Positions 33,727-43,052 of a stretch of DNA of 64,000 nucleotides are shown in pieces. Made by a program: the position numbers and the translations under genes. This DNA comes from Metabacillus sp. B2-18 (GTDB lineage: Bacteria; Bacillota; Bacilli; Bacillales; Bacillaceae). The notes beneath the pieces were generated by a model. That model was not told the origin of the DNA. It made no database searches and saw nothing but the letters and a program-made list of their open reading frames with translations. Positions within the stretch are counted from its first letter, which is position 1. Every line of letters starts with the position of its first letter. The stretch is taken from assembly GCF_021117275.1 (NCBI RefSeq), contig NZ_CP088245.1, positions 967,501 to 1,031,500 of the forward strand, given 5' to 3'.

Positions 33727-33969
33727 ATGAAAGTAGCTAAGTTTTGTGAACGCAATATTGAAGTAACTGATGCTGGTAAAGTAAAAGATATTCTTCGGCG
33801 TGATTATCAAGACGAAGTAGATGTCGTCGTCGTCGATTGCTTTAGGCGTTGTTTGGAATGCAGGGTGAAACCGTTTTGTCGGATCCAATTAACAACAATT
33901 GAAGCAAATGATGGGGATATCTTGGTAACTAAAATAATACAAAGTGTACGTAGAGAAACTTTTAGCTAG
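33727..33969 (+). CDS. Small Cys-containing protein, DUF1450-like (tentative)
   Basis: An 80-residue protein. I prefer ATG 33727, 7 nt after GAGGAGG, to ATG 33721 which is too close. It has Cys in KFCERN and the cluster DCFRRCLECRVKPFC, then VKPFCRIQLTTIEANDGDIL. The arrangement resembles the C-x-x-x-C-x-x-C pattern of YuzB-type DUF1450 proteins, but the match is loose. A metal or iron-sulfur role is conceivable. It lies between a repeat and a membrane-protein pair. Confidence 0.55.
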   Translation: MKVAKFCERNIEVTDAGKVKDILRRDYQDEVDVVVVDCFRRCLECRVKPFCRIQLTTIEANDGDILVTKIIQSVRRETFS

Positions 33970-33990
33970 GCATAATAGGCTGGAAACATT

Positions 33991-34012
33991 CCGTTTCTTT
34001 AAACGGCTTTTT
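33991..34012 (+). terminator. Weak terminator
   Basis: CCGTTT / AAACGG with a 4-nt loop followed by CTTTTTC, 22 bp after the small gene. Confidence 0.6.
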
Positions 34013-34086
34013 CAACCCATTATGCCTTTAAAGAAAATGTTGTTATAGAGTCAAAATTATTACATTTATATTGGGAGGAGAACGGG

Positions 34087-34461
34087 TTGATACGGAATAT
34101 TGGAGGCATTATTTTTCAACTTGTTATATTGTGGGGAATTAATCAACTCGGCTATTTCATAGTAAGTTGGACTAAGCTTCCATTACCAGGAAATGTGATG
34201 GGGATGCTTATTCTAATTATCTTGTTAGGGACTGGTATTTTCCCGTTATCACTTATAGAAAAAGCAGCAACTTTTCTAATCAAACATTTAGCTTTCTTTT
34301 TTATCCCAATAGCAGTTGGATTAATCCAATTTGGTGATTTATTTTTAGAGTACGGTATTTTGTTGGGGATTGCCATTACGATAAGTGCATTGGTTGGAAT
34401 ATATGTAACAGGTTTTGTTACTCAATTTTTATCTAAAAGGAAGGGGGAGAAAAGTTTATGA
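34087..34461 (+). CDS. CidA/LrgA-family membrane protein
   Basis: A 124-residue protein with four hydrophobic helices. The core WTKLPLPGNVMGMLILIILL and HLAFFFIPIAVGLIQFGDLF segments are diagnostic for the CidA/LrgA holin-like family. The TTG start is preceded by GGGAGGAG. It overlaps its LrgB/CidB partner by 4 bp. Members act in murein hydrolase control, and the B. subtilis pair PftAB transports pyruvate. The lactate/pyruvate genes nearby make an uptake or release role for pyruvate worth considering. Confidence 0.88.
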   Translation: MIRNIGGIIFQLVILWGINQLGYFIVSWTKLPLPGNVMGMLILIILLGTGIFPLSLIEKAATFLIKHLAFFFIPIAVGLIQFGDLFLEYGILLGIAITISALVGIYVTGFVTQFLSKRKGEKSL

Positions 34462-35150
34462 TGATGATTGTAACCCCAATTTTTATTACTATTACTATAG
34501 GGGTCTACCTACTTTCAAGAATAATTGCAAGAAAATATCCACTACCTTTTACAACACCTGTTTTCTTTAGTGCATCGACGATTATTTTGCTTCTGCTTAC
34601 TACAGGAATCCCATATGAACAATATGAACCGGCAAAGAAGGTTATTACATACCTTTTAGGACCCGCAACAGTCGCTTTAGCTGTTCCATTATATAAAAAT
34701 CGAAAATTGATCATACGATATAGCCTTGCAGCTGGTGCTGGGCTTGTACTTGGAACTGTCGCGACGATTTTATCAATTGTGTGGATTGCCAAACAATTTC
34801 AGTTGACGGATACGATCATTGCATCTCTTAGTGTAAAGTCAGCAACTGTTCCAATTGCCATTGAAGTAGCGAATATGATATATGGAGATTTATCCTTGAC
34901 TGCAGCCTTTGTTGTTGCGACTGGAATCATCGGTGGAATGATTGGGCCATGGTTTTTAGATGCAACGAAAATTACAGATCCATTATCACGTGGATTGTCT
35001 ATGGGAGCGATTGCTCATGGACAAGGAACAGCAGAAATTGCCAGGGAAGGACAGTTACAAGGCGCTGTTGCAGGTATGGCAATGGTATTAGCGGCGATTT
35101 TCACATCTATTTTTGCTCCAGTGTTATTTTCATTTTTGTTAAGTCTCTAA
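34458..35150 (+). CDS. LrgB/CidB-family membrane protein
   Basis: A 230-residue protein with about six to seven helices. YLLGPATVALAVPLYKN, SVKSATVPIAIEVA and GMAHGQGT-like SMGAIAHGQGTAEIAREGQ are LrgB-family signatures. The 4-bp overlap with the CidA/LrgA-type gene indicates coupled expression. Same functional alternatives as its partner: autolysis control or pyruvate transport. Confidence 0.88.
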   Translation: MMMIVTPIFITITIGVYLLSRIIARKYPLPFTTPVFFSASTIILLLLTTGIPYEQYEPAKKVITYLLGPATVALAVPLYKNRKLIIRYSLAAGAGLVLGTVATILSIVWIAKQFQLTDTIIASLSVKSATVPIAIEVANMIYGDLSLTAAFVVATGIIGGMIGPWFLDATKITDPLSRGLSMGAIAHGQGTAEIAREGQLQGAVAGMAMVLAAIFTSIFAPVLFSFLLSL

Positions 35151-35231
35151 ATAATTTTGATGGGGAACACTCACTTAAGACAGGAAATCAAGATGTTTCA
35201 TTTTATCTATAGATGTTTAACAGAATTCTTT

Positions 35232-35290
35232 ATTTAGTTCTGGCGCAAATGATCTATCAATTCTATGTTTTCATTACACCAGAACTAAAT
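35232..35290. terminator. Inverted repeat between convergent genes
   Basis: ATTTAGTTCTGG (35232-35243) and CCAGAACTAAAT (35279-35290), a perfect 12-bp inverted repeat with a 35-nt loop, between convergent LrgB-type and glcF genes. Possible bidirectional terminator. Confidence 0.5.
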
Positions 35291-35302
35291 ATGACATCTT
35301 TC

Positions 35303-36634
35303 TTATCTGACAGAAGACTGCTCGGCTTCAAGCAGCAGGTCCGCAATATGGACGGCACGCACTTTACCTGTAAGGCCTTCTCGTTCAATACCGAGTTTCA
35401 TTTGCAGTAAACATCCGGGATTTGCGGTGACGATTGTCGCTGCTTCTGTTTGTTTAGTTGCTTTCATTTTAGAGTCAAGAATCTTCATCGACATTTCAGA
35501 TTCAACAATATTATAGATTCCAGCTGAACCACAGCACTGATCAGCGTTCTGCATTTCACGATATTCAATATTATTTATAGATTTTAATAGGGTACGAGGT
35601 TGTGATGATGTTTTCATCACATTCCTTAAATGGCATGAATCTTGATAAGTAATCACCTGTGAAGGTAGACTTAAATTCCGCTTATGGAACTCTAAGTCAA
35701 CTAAAATACTTGAAATATCTTTTAGCTTACTTGAAAATTGTTTAGCCCGTTCTGCCCACTCTGTTTCGTCTTTTAGAAGGTGACCATAATCTATTAAAAA
35801 TGCGCCGCAGCCGCCGGCATTCGTAATAATGTAATCAACATTCAACTCTTCAAAGGCAGTAATATTACGTTTTGCAAGCTCCTTTGCTGTGTTTTTTTCC
35901 CCGCTATGTCCGTGCAAGGCTCCGCAGCATGCCTGTTCTGTAGGTATGACAATTTCACAACCTACTAACTGTAAAAGCTTCATTGTAGAATCATTTGTTC
36001 TCATAAACATTGTATCCATTAAGCAGCCAGAGAAAAAGGCAACACGCTTTTTTACAGATGCTTGAGCTGGAAGGTAAGAAGGACGATTCTTCATCTCTTT
36101 TATAGTTGGAATTTCCGGTAGAACCTTTTCCATTGATGACAAGCTATCGGGTAATACCTTCATCATTCCGCTAGTCCGGACAACACGCTGTAAGCCAGAG
36201 CGCTGATAGAAGCCGATTAGTCCTGTTAATGTACGCATACGGTTTGGAAAAGGAAAAAGTCCTTCAAATACTGCTTTGCGAATCGTTCTGACCGGTAAAG
36301 AGTGTTTTTTGTTTTGATTAATAATATCGCGCGCTTCTTCAAGTAAATGGCCGTAGTTTACTCCTGATGGACAAACCGGTTCACAAGCTCTACAGCCTAA
36401 ACACATGTTAAGTGAACGTTCTACATCTTCATCAGGTTCGATGATCCCATCTACAACTGCTTTCATTACAGCAATACGTCCCCTCGGTGAATGTGACTCT
36501 TGATAACCCGATTCAATATAAGTAGGGCAAGTAGGTAAACAAAAGCCGCAACGCATGCAATTTAGAAGGTCGTCTTCATTCATTCTCTCTTTGAATTGTT
36601 GTTGAATGTTTTCGCGTTCTTTTACTGTTGTCAT
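35303..36634 (-). CDS. glcF: Glycolate oxidase iron-sulfur subunit
   Basis: A 443-residue protein with two 4Fe-4S motifs near the N-terminus (CMRCGFCLPTCPTY and CLGCRACEPVCPSG) and two CCG domains (EQACCGALHG, DQCCGSAGIY), the usual GlcF layout. It transfers electrons from the GlcD flavin to the respiratory chain during glycolate oxidation to glyoxylate. The gene overlaps glcD by 4 bp. The size matches YsfD of B. subtilis. Confidence 0.9.
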   Translation of the reverse strand: MTTVKERENIQQQFKERMNEDDLLNCMRCGFCLPTCPTYIESGYQESHSPRGRIAVMKAVVDGIIEPDEDVERSLNMCLGCRACEPVCPSGVNYGHLLEEARDIINQNKKHSLPVRTIRKAVFEGLFPFPNRMRTLTGLIGFYQRSGLQRVVRTSGMMKVLPDSLSSMEKVLPEIPTIKEMKNRPSYLPAQASVKKRVAFFSGCLMDTMFMRTNDSTMKLLQLVGCEIVIPTEQACCGALHGHSGEKNTAKELAKRNITAFEELNVDYIITNAGGCGAFLIDYGHLLKDETEWAERAKQFSSKLKDISSILVDLEFHKRNLSLPSQVITYQDSCHLRNVMKTSSQPRTLLKSINNIEYREMQNADQCCGSAGIYNIVESEMSMKILDSKMKATKQTEAATIVTANPGCLLQMKLGIEREGLTGKVRAVHIADLLLEAEQSSVR

Positions 36635-38043
36635 CTTGTAACCACCACTCGTTTTCTTGTGTCTTTTGCAAATACTTTACCAGGATTCATAATATTATTA
36701 GGATCAAAGGAATCTTTAATTGCCCTCATTGCTGCAATGCCAGTCTCACCAAGCTTTAATTCTAAGTATGGTGCTTTCATCACCCCGACACCGTGTTCAC
36801 CTGTAATCGTTCCTCCGAGCTCAATAGCTTTTTGGAAAATTTCCTCAAATGCTTTTTCAACACGTTCAATTTCTTCATGATTACGAACATCTGTTAAACA
36901 TGTAGGATGGAGGTTTCCGTCACCAGCATGACCAAAGGTACAGATGTTGACGTTGTACTTTTCAGCAATTTCATTTGTAGCTTTTACCATTTTTGCAATT
37001 TCAGAGCGTGGAACCGTTGCATCCTCTAAAATGGTTGTTGGCTTCAGCCTTGCTAAAGCAGAAAGTGCAGATCGACGTGCTGTTCTAAGACCGTCAGCTT
37101 CTGCTTCAGATTCAGCTATTTTTACAGATACAGCATTTTCGTGTTCACATATAGTCGCCATTCTTTCCATATCACGTTTCACAACTTCGATTGGACCATC
37201 TTGTTCCATTAAGAGGACAGCTTTTACATCTGTCGGTAGGCCAATTTGAGCGTGCGCCTCGACTACCTCCAGTGTTGGCTGATCTAGGAATTCAAGTGTT
37301 GTTGGTATGATTTTACTTGCAATAATCTTTGAGACTGTTTTTGCTGCAGCTTCAAGATCTTGATAAAGTGCAAGCATCGTCATCTTAGCTTCAGGCATTG
37401 GGATTAGTTTAAGTGTTGCTTCCGTAATAATCCCAAGAGTACCTTCTGACCCTACAAATAGACGGGTTAAGTCATAACCAGCAACATCTTTTGCAAGCTT
37501 ACCTCCAGTTTTGATGATCTCTCCGTTTGCTAATACAATTTCTAACGCCATCACATAGTCGCGTGTTACACCATATTTAAGACCACGAAGCCCTCCAGAA
37601 TTTTCATTAATGTTGCCGCCAATCGTTGATATTTTCATAGAGCTAGGATCAGGCGGGTAAAATAAGCCTTTTTCTTCAACTGCATGAATCATATCTAACG
37701 TTATGACCCCGGGTTGTACTGTTACAGTAAGGTTTTCCTCATCTATTTCTACAATTGAATTCATATGTTTAAAAAGGATGACAATTCCACCCTCTGTTGG
37801 ACAAGTACCTGCACAAAGATTTGTTCCCGATCCTCTTGGGACAATAGGAATGCTATTTTCGTTGCATATTCTAACAATCTCAGAAACTTCATGAGTATTC
37901 CGAGGGGCAATTACCGCGTCAGGCATTGACTGAAATTGTGGAGTAGCATCATAGGAATAAACGAGTCTGCCTACTTTTGAGTCATCATAGTTTTCGGAAC
38001 CTACTATTTTACATAGTTTTAACTTTATTTCATTTGTTATCAA
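36631..38043 (-). CDS. glcD: Glycolate oxidase FAD subunit
   Basis: A 470-residue FAD-linked oxidase. The FAD-binding PCMH region has PRGSGTNLCAGTCPTEGGIV and DPSSMKISTIGGNINENSGG; the C-terminal FAD-oxidase domain has HAGDGNLHP and GGTITGEHGVG. I chose TTG 38041-38043 as start: GGAAGG is 10 nt upstream and the length then equals B. subtilis GlcD (470). An open frame extends up to 38094 but starts there lack a good site. A cre-like sequence lies upstream. Regulator and permease genes follow on the same strand side. Confidence 0.88.
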   Translation of the reverse strand: MITNEIKLKLCKIVGSENYDDSKVGRLVYSYDATPQFQSMPDAVIAPRNTHEVSEIVRICNENSIPIVPRGSGTNLCAGTCPTEGGIVILFKHMNSIVEIDEENLTVTVQPGVITLDMIHAVEEKGLFYPPDPSSMKISTIGGNINENSGGLRGLKYGVTRDYVMALEIVLANGEIIKTGGKLAKDVAGYDLTRLFVGSEGTLGIITEATLKLIPMPEAKMTMLALYQDLEAAAKTVSKIIASKIIPTTLEFLDQPTLEVVEAHAQIGLPTDVKAVLLMEQDGPIEVVKRDMERMATICEHENAVSVKIAESEAEADGLRTARRSALSALARLKPTTILEDATVPRSEIAKMVKATNEIAEKYNVNICTFGHAGDGNLHPTCLTDVRNHEEIERVEKAFEEIFQKAIELGGTITGEHGVGVMKAPYLELKLGETGIAAMRAIKDSFDPNNIMNPGKVFAKDTRKRVVVTR

Positions 38044-38152
38044 AAAAACCAATCCTTCCGGTAGTAAAGTGAAGAAATTACGACTTTTTCTCAAATAGCT
38101 TAATTAAATCATAAAAGAAAAAAGTATAATTAAATATAGTTAATCCTCTTAA

Positions 38153-38168
38153 ATTTAAACGTTTTCAA
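38153..38168. promoter_or_regulatory. cre-like site
   Basis: ATTTAAACGTTTTCAA matches the CcpA consensus at all but one position. It lies at the end of the CdaR gene, 110 bp before glcD. It could mediate catabolite repression of glcDF. Confidence 0.4.
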
Positions 38169-39288
38169 AACTTATTTTTGGATGATTATCCAAAAATATA
38201 GTAGCAAGGTATAATGTTGTCATATCATGGAAATCTCTCGGGTTTAGATTTGTTATTTGTTCAATTCTTTTTAATCTGTAGTGAAGGGTGTTGATATGAA
38301 TATGAAGCTCATCCGCCGTATTTTTAAACGATTGATTCTTGACGATGAAAGTTTTGAGCGTATCTAATAACTCACTGTCTTCTACGATCGTTCCAATTGT
38401 ACGGTTAACAAATTCAATACGCGTTTGCTCTTTAATATCTTGTATGCACATTTCTAATCGCAGATCATCATCAAAAACAATGCCAGTTGTTCGCTTAGCA
38501 ACAGCTAAGGCTCTTTCAGCCTGCTCAAATGATTGATAAACATAACTTGCTGAGACAACATGACCAATTCCGATTGAAATAGATTGGTTATATTTTTCTT
38601 TGAAAAATGTTTTTAGTTGTTGAGTGTAATAAAGGATTTTTTCTTTTTTTTCTTTTCCTGTTACTCCATGTAATAAAATAAATCGTTCATTGCCCCATCG
38701 TACAAAGACATCCTTGCTGTCCGTCATAAATGTCTGCATGACATCCTGCCAGACATTTCGCTGGATTAAGTTTTCATTATCATGCAAATAATGACCCATA
38801 ATTACTTGTCTATCGATACTTAAATCCACCCCAAGTAATTCTGCTTGATCTTTAAAAGCTTTTGACCATTCTTTTTGTTGAATCCAATCAAAAACAAAAG
38901 CTTCAAGTGTGCGTGACTGCCATTCTATTTGTTCTGAATAGTAACTTTCTTTAATGAGTAACTCTGTCATTTTTCTTAGAACTTCACCATACTGTGAAAC
39001 TTTTTTCGGATTTCCTGTAATTCCTATTACACCGACAATTTGTTGCTGAAAGAAAACAGGTAAATTGATACCAGCCTTAACGCCCTTTAAAATACTTTGA
39101 TCTTTTTCTGTTATAATCACTTTATTTCGTTCACGATAAGAGGCAAGGGCCCCCTCATGAAATGAACCGATTCTGCTTTCATCAGTACTAGCAATAATAA
39201 TGCCATTTATATCAACAACTATTAAATCTTCATCTAGTAACCTTCTTACTTCTGAAATTATGTTTTTGGCTAATGAAGGTCGTAACAT
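38155..39288 (-). CDS. CdaR-family transcriptional regulator
   Basis: A 377-residue regulator. The N-terminal sugar-diacid recognition domain (LAKNIISEVRRLLDEDLIVVDINGIIIAST, then VGVIGITGNP), a GGDEF-like middle, and the C-terminal PucR-type helix-turn-helix (LHIHINTLHYRLKRIEQIT). It lies directly upstream of glcD-glcF in the same orientation, 111 bp away, like YsfB of B. subtilis. It probably activates glycolate oxidation in response to glycolate or a related hydroxy acid. Confidence 0.87.
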   Translation of the reverse strand: MLRPSLAKNIISEVRRLLDEDLIVVDINGIIIASTDESRIGSFHEGALASYRERNKVIITEKDQSILKGVKAGINLPVFFQQQIVGVIGITGNPKKVSQYGEVLRKMTELLIKESYYSEQIEWQSRTLEAFVFDWIQQKEWSKAFKDQAELLGVDLSIDRQVIMGHYLHDNENLIQRNVWQDVMQTFMTDSKDVFVRWGNERFILLHGVTGKEKKEKILYYTQQLKTFFKEKYNQSISIGIGHVVSASYVYQSFEQAERALAVAKRTTGIVFDDDLRLEMCIQDIKEQTRIEFVNRTIGTIVEDSELLDTLKTFIVKNQSFKNTADELHIHINTLHYRLKRIEQITNLNPRDFHDMTTLYLATIFLDNHPKISFENV

Positions 39289-39330
39289 TGTTCACTCTCC
39301 ATATCTATTAAATATTGCTTTTTAATAATA

Positions 39331-39367
39331 AAAAACGATATATAGGTGTGTCCTATATATCGTTTTT
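39331..39367. terminator. Terminator between permease and cdaR genes
   Basis: A perfect 16-bp inverted repeat AAAAACGATATATAGG / CCTATATATCGTTTTT with a 5-nt loop, just after the permease stop on the minus strand. Confidence 0.82.
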
Positions 39368-39380
39368 ATTTATTTTTTTT

Positions 39381-41177
39381 CTACGCCGTGAATGACTTCG
39401 GACTTTTTGCATCTTTTGTACGTTTTCCTTTATTTGAGATCATTAGAAGAATAAAACCAATTACGACTGCTCCGTAGATAAAGAACCAGAAGCTGAAGCC
39501 TCCTGCAATCACCGCCATACCCAGTGTTCCAGCCGCCAATACATAGTATGTCATTGGAATCAGTGCTTTTCGAATTAGTGCCCCTTCTTGACCGACTAAA
39601 CCAACTGTTGCAGATGCAGCTACTACATTGTGAACGCAAATCATATTTCCTGCTGCACCGCCAATTGCTTGAAGGGCAACCACATAGCTTGCCCCATCAG
39701 CGGATAGGCCAATGCTCTCAGCAGTTCCAAACTGAAATAATGAGAACATCATATTACTAAAGGTATTACTTCCTGCTATGAAAGCTCCAAGTGCCCCTAT
39801 TGTTGGAGCGAATACAGGCCATAATGAACCGGTTAAATTCGATACACCTTCCGCTAAAACAAGTGGCATACTTGCTAATTCCTCTGTTTGTGTATTAATA
39901 AAGATTTTAATCATTGGTACAGCAAAGATTAAGGCCGCTCCAGCAGTTACAACTGTTTTAAACGAATCTGACCATGCTTTCATATAATCTTTTGCTTTCA
40001 TACCGTGTAAGAAATATGTAATGATAGATACGACGATAAAAATAGCACCCGGTAAATATAGCGGAGTAGATTTAATTGCAATTCCTGAACCAAATACATC
40101 TTCAATTAAAATCGTTACATTAGTATGTGTAATTAAAGCTTTTACTTCTTCGATAACCCTTGTCATAACTAATAAAACGGCAACTAACAAATATGGAACC
40201 CAAGCCATTACTAACGAAATCTTTTTATTACCTTCTATGACTTTTGGTTGTTCATGGTTTAATTTACCAATCCAATCCTTTTCCCATTGACTACGATCTT
40301 CAAAATCAAAAATCTCTTCCTTCTTTGGCATAAATAAACCAGCTTTTGCCGATGGAATGACGATTAATAATCCAATTAATGCCCCTATTAGAGAGGGAAA
40401 CTCTGGACCAAGGAATAGGGCAATAAAATAATATGGAGCCGTAAAAGCGATTCCAGCAAATAAAGCAAACTTCCATACCTTTAAGCCTTCCGTAAACGAA
40501 CGGGTTTTACTGAAGAAACGAGTTAACATTCCAACCATAATAAGTGGAATTAAAAATCCTACAATGGCATGAAAAAGTCCTACATTAGCGACAATTTGTA
40601 ATAAATATTCACTATATTCCATTGAACCAATTGATGCTAATACTGTGGGTTGATCAATTAGACCACCGTTAACACCGACAAGAAGCGGTGTTCCAATTGC
40701 TCCAAAAGACACCGGTGTACTTTGGATGATTAAAGCAACTAAAACAGCTGCCATAGCTGGAAACCCAATGGCTACTAGTAGAGGGGCTGCAATAGCTGCA
40801 GGTGTACCAAAACCTGCTGCACCTTCGATGAATGCCCCGAACAACCAAGCGATAATGATTGCTTGAATTCTTCTGTCGGGAGAGATCGTAATAAATCCTT
40901 GGCGGATTGTAGAAATGGCTCCACTTTCCTTTACTGTGTTTAATAAAAGAACGGCACCGAATACAATAAACATGACATCTATCGCGGTACCAACACCATT
41001 AAGAGCTGCTCCGGCTACAACATTTGCTTTTGTTCCCCAGAAAAACACAGCTGTTAAAGCGGTTACAATAAGTGAAATAGGCATTGCGCGAGTTGCTGGC
41101 CATTTCAAAATAACCAGAAATAAAAAAATCGAAAAAATAGGTACTAAAGCAATTAAAGATAAAATTCCAACGTTCAT
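39381..41177 (-). CDS. lctP: L-lactate/glycolate permease (LctP family)
   Basis: A 598-residue secondary transporter with about 13-14 hydrophobic segments. Family signatures include [22 protein letters not shown] and [14 protein letters not shown]. It moves lactate, and in related proteins glycolate, by proton symport. AAAGGAGG lies upstream of the ATG. A LutR operator (TCATC-N-GATGA) is about 95 bp upstream, tying it to the lut regulon, while the glycolate genes follow on the same strand; either acid could be the substrate. Confidence 0.87.
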   Translation of the reverse strand: MNVGILSLIALVPIFSIFLFLVILKWPATRAMPISLIVTALTAVFFWGTKANVVAGAALNGVGTAIDVMFIVFGAVLLLNTVKESGAISTIRQGFITISPDRRIQAIIIAWLFGAFIEGAAGFGTPAAIAAPLLVAIGFPAMAAVLVALIIQSTPVSFGAIGTPLLVGVNGGLIDQPTVLASIGSMEYSEYLLQIVANVGLFHAIVGFLIPLIMVGMLTRFFSKTRSFTEGLKVWKFALFAGIAFTAPYYFIALFLGPEFPSLIGALIGLLIVIPSAKAGLFMPKKEEIFDFEDRSQWEKDWIGKLNHEQPKVIEGNKKISLVMAWVPYLLVAVLLVMTRVIEEVKALITHTNVTILIEDVFGSGIAIKSTPLYLPGAIFIVVSIITYFLHGMKAKDYMKAWSDSFKTVVTAGAALIFAVPMIKIFINTQTEELASMPLVLAEGVSNLTGSLWPVFAPTIGALGAFIAGSNTFSNMMFSLFQFGTAESIGLSADGASYVVALQAIGGAAGNMICVHNVVAASATVGLVGQEGALIRKALIPMTYYVLAAGTLGMAVIAGGFSFWFFIYGAVVIGFILLMISNKGKRTKDAKSPKSFTA

Positions 41178-41270
41178 CCATCTTACCTCCTTTAATCTTA
41201 CCTTGATTTAAAATCTGTTAGGTCAAAAATGTAATAAGATAATTATCGTTATGTAAATAACTGATCATAG

Positions 41271-41285
41271 AGTCATCGGATGACT
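41271..41285. promoter_or_regulatory. LutR operator (permease/lutR region)
   Basis: AGTCATCGGATGACT, a palindrome carrying TCATC-N-GATGA, the LutR-binding pattern described in B. subtilis. Confidence 0.75.
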
Positions 41286-41462
41286 TAATATTAATGTAAG
41301 CGTAACCGAAAATCAACAAAAATTTTTAAAAATAATGATAGTGTAAACTTATCGTAGTTATTGAATAGGTAAAATTTTTTCTCATATTATTAATTTGAGT
41401 AACAATTTAATAGTATAATTTAAATAGTTGGTATAATTGTGGATTTTAACAGGGGTGAAGTA

Positions 41463-42191
41463 ATGGAATATAAACAAATTAAACCTAGAAAGATAAATGA
41501 AGAAGTTGCAGAAGCTCTTTTAGAAATGATCAAAAATGGAGAGCTAAAACCTGGAGATAAATTGAATTCTGTTCAACAGTTGGCTGAAAGCTTTAATGTG
41601 GGACGGTCAGCAGTTCGTGAGGCACTTAGTGCATTACGAGCGATGGGTTTAGTTGAAATGAAGCAAGGGGAAGGCACATATATTCGAGAGTTTGATCCGA
41701 TGATGCTAACGTTGCCTTTATCAACGGCAGTTCTAATGAATGAAACAGATATCGTTCATTTATTAGAGGTTCGTAAAATTTTAGAGGTTGGTGCAGCGGG
41801 TTCAGCAGCTATAAATCGGAAAGAAGAAGATTTGAAAATAATGTCTGAGCTAATAGAAGTAATGAGAGAAGGACTCAGTGATGAGGAACTCGGTGAAAAA
41901 GCGGACCTTAAGTTTCATCTTGCCATAGCAGATGCAACGCATAATCCAATATTAAAAGGATTAATGAGCAATGTTTCTGGAATGATGGTTGAATCTATGA
42001 GGGAGACGCGTCGATTGTGGCTTTTTTCAAAGCAAGCAACGACTGAACGGCTGTATCAAGACCATTCGAGAATTTATCAAGCCATTAAGGATCAGGATGC
42101 AATTCAAGCTCAAAAGCTTATCATTGAGCACTTAGAAAATGTTGAAAACGTGTTGAAAAAATATTATCAAGACAAAAAAGGAAGTTCCTAA
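41463..42191 (+). CDS. lutR: LutR, FadR-type GntR regulator of lactate utilisation
   Basis: A 242-residue regulator. The winged helix is KINEEVAEALLEMIKNGELK, then LNSVQQLAESFNVGRSAVREALSAL; the FadR C-terminal effector domain has metal-binding type His positions (DLKFHLAIADATHN, DHSRIYQAIKDQD). It follows B. subtilis LutR closely. The start is ATG 41463 with AGGGGTGA upstream; an in-frame GTG 24 bp before lacks a site. It represses lutABC and the permease in the absence of lactate. Confidence 0.9.
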   Translation: MEYKQIKPRKINEEVAEALLEMIKNGELKPGDKLNSVQQLAESFNVGRSAVREALSALRAMGLVEMKQGEGTYIREFDPMMLTLPLSTAVLMNETDIVHLLEVRKILEVGAAGSAAINRKEEDLKIMSELIEVMREGLSDEELGEKADLKFHLAIADATHNPILKGLMSNVSGMMVESMRETRRLWLFSKQATTERLYQDHSRIYQAIKDQDAIQAQKLIIEHLENVENVLKKYYQDKKGSS

Positions 42192-42216
42192 TTGTAGAGG
42201 AGCTTCTTATTTTTTT
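42181..42216 (+). terminator. Terminator of lutR
   Basis: GAAGTTCCT / AGGAGCTTC stem overlapping the stop codon, followed by TTATTTTTTT. Confidence 0.75.
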
Positions 42217-42230
42217 GTACTGAAATTTCA

Positions 42231-42245
42231 GGTCATCAGATGACC
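42231..42245. promoter_or_regulatory. LutR operator of lutABC
   Basis: GGTCATCAGATGACC, perfect arms with TCATC-N-GATGA, ending 3 bp before the -35 box of the lutABC promoter. Confidence 0.8.
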
Positions 42246-42247
42246 GG

Positions 42248-42276
42248 TTGACATATCATTATCAATATATTAAATT
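42248..42276 (+). promoter_or_regulatory. Sigma-A promoter of lutABC
   Basis: TTGACA and TAAATT with 17-bp spacing, immediately after the LutR operator. Confidence 0.65.
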
Positions 42277-42282
42277 GATTAA

Positions 42283-42298
42283 TAGAAAGCGTTTTCTA
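42283..42298. promoter_or_regulatory. cre-like site in lutABC leader
   Basis: TAGAAAGCGTTTTCTA, a near-perfect palindrome matching cre except at two outer positions, just downstream of the -10 box. Confidence 0.55.
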
Positions 42299-42317
42299 TT
42301 TTGGTGAGGTGATAATC

Positions 42318-43034
42318 ATGAAAGTGACATTATTTGTTACTTGTTTAGTAGATATGTTTGAAACATCGGTTGGAAGAGCAACCGTTGAACTGCTTGAGAG
42401 ATTAGGCTGTGAGGTTGATTTTCCAGAAAAACAAATATGCTGCGGACAACCGGCATATAACAGTGGGTATGTAAAAGATTCGAAGGAAGCGATGAAGCGA
42501 ATGATACAAACCTTTGAGAATTCGGAGTATGTTGTAACCCCTTCTGGATCATGTGCAACAATGTTTCGTGAATACCCACATGTTTTTGCAGGGGATGCTT
42601 TGTGGGAGGAACGAGCCATCAAACTTGCTAATAGAACGTATGAGCTGACACAGTTTATTGTTGATGTACTGAAAGTAGAAAATGTTGGGGCAAAGCTCAA
42701 GGGGAAAGCAACATTGCACAAATCATGTCATATGACTCGTTTATTAGGAGTAAGGGAAGCACCTACTAAACTTTTAGAAAATGTAGAAGGCTTAGAATAC
42801 ATACCACTAAGTAATAGTCATGATTGCTGTGGGTTTGGTGGTACCTTTTCAGTGAAAATGGGTAATATCTCTGAGCAAATGGTTGATGAGAAGGTTAAAA
42901 AGGTTGAGGAGACTGAAGCAGACTATTTAATTGGCGCAGATTGCGGGTGTTTGCTGAACATCGGCGGACGAATTGAACGACAAGGCAAGCCAATTAAGGT
43001 AATGCATATCGCAGAAGTTTTGAATAGCAAATAA
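42318..43034 (+). CDS. lutA: Lactate utilisation protein A
   Basis: A 238-residue protein with two cysteine-rich CCG domains ([13 protein letters not shown] and [12 protein letters not shown]). The length equals B. subtilis LutA. I placed the start at ATG 42318 rather than GTG 42309. LutABC together oxidise L-lactate to pyruvate in an iron-sulfur complex at the membrane. First gene of the lutABC operon under LutR and probably CcpA. Confidence 0.92.
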   Translation: MKVTLFVTCLVDMFETSVGRATVELLERLGCEVDFPEKQICCGQPAYNSGYVKDSKEAMKRMIQTFENSEYVVTPSGSCATMFREYPHVFAGDALWEERAIKLANRTYELTQFIVDVLKVENVGAKLKGKATLHKSCHMTRLLGVREAPTKLLENVEGLEYIPLSNSHDCCGFGGTFSVKMGNISEQMVDEKVKKVEETEADYLIGADCGCLLNIGGRIERQGKPIKVMHIAEVLNSK

Positions 43035-43052
43035 GAAGGGAGATGGAAGTTA

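Noticed and set aside
33622-33888. A minus-strand 88-codon frame at the intergenic repeat
   Set aside because: It runs across the repeat and antisense to the small Cys-containing gene, which has a good ribosome site.
35213-35410. A 65-codon plus-strand frame between LrgB-type gene and glcF
   Set aside because: It covers the inverted repeat and the antisense end of glcF, with no ribosome binding site.
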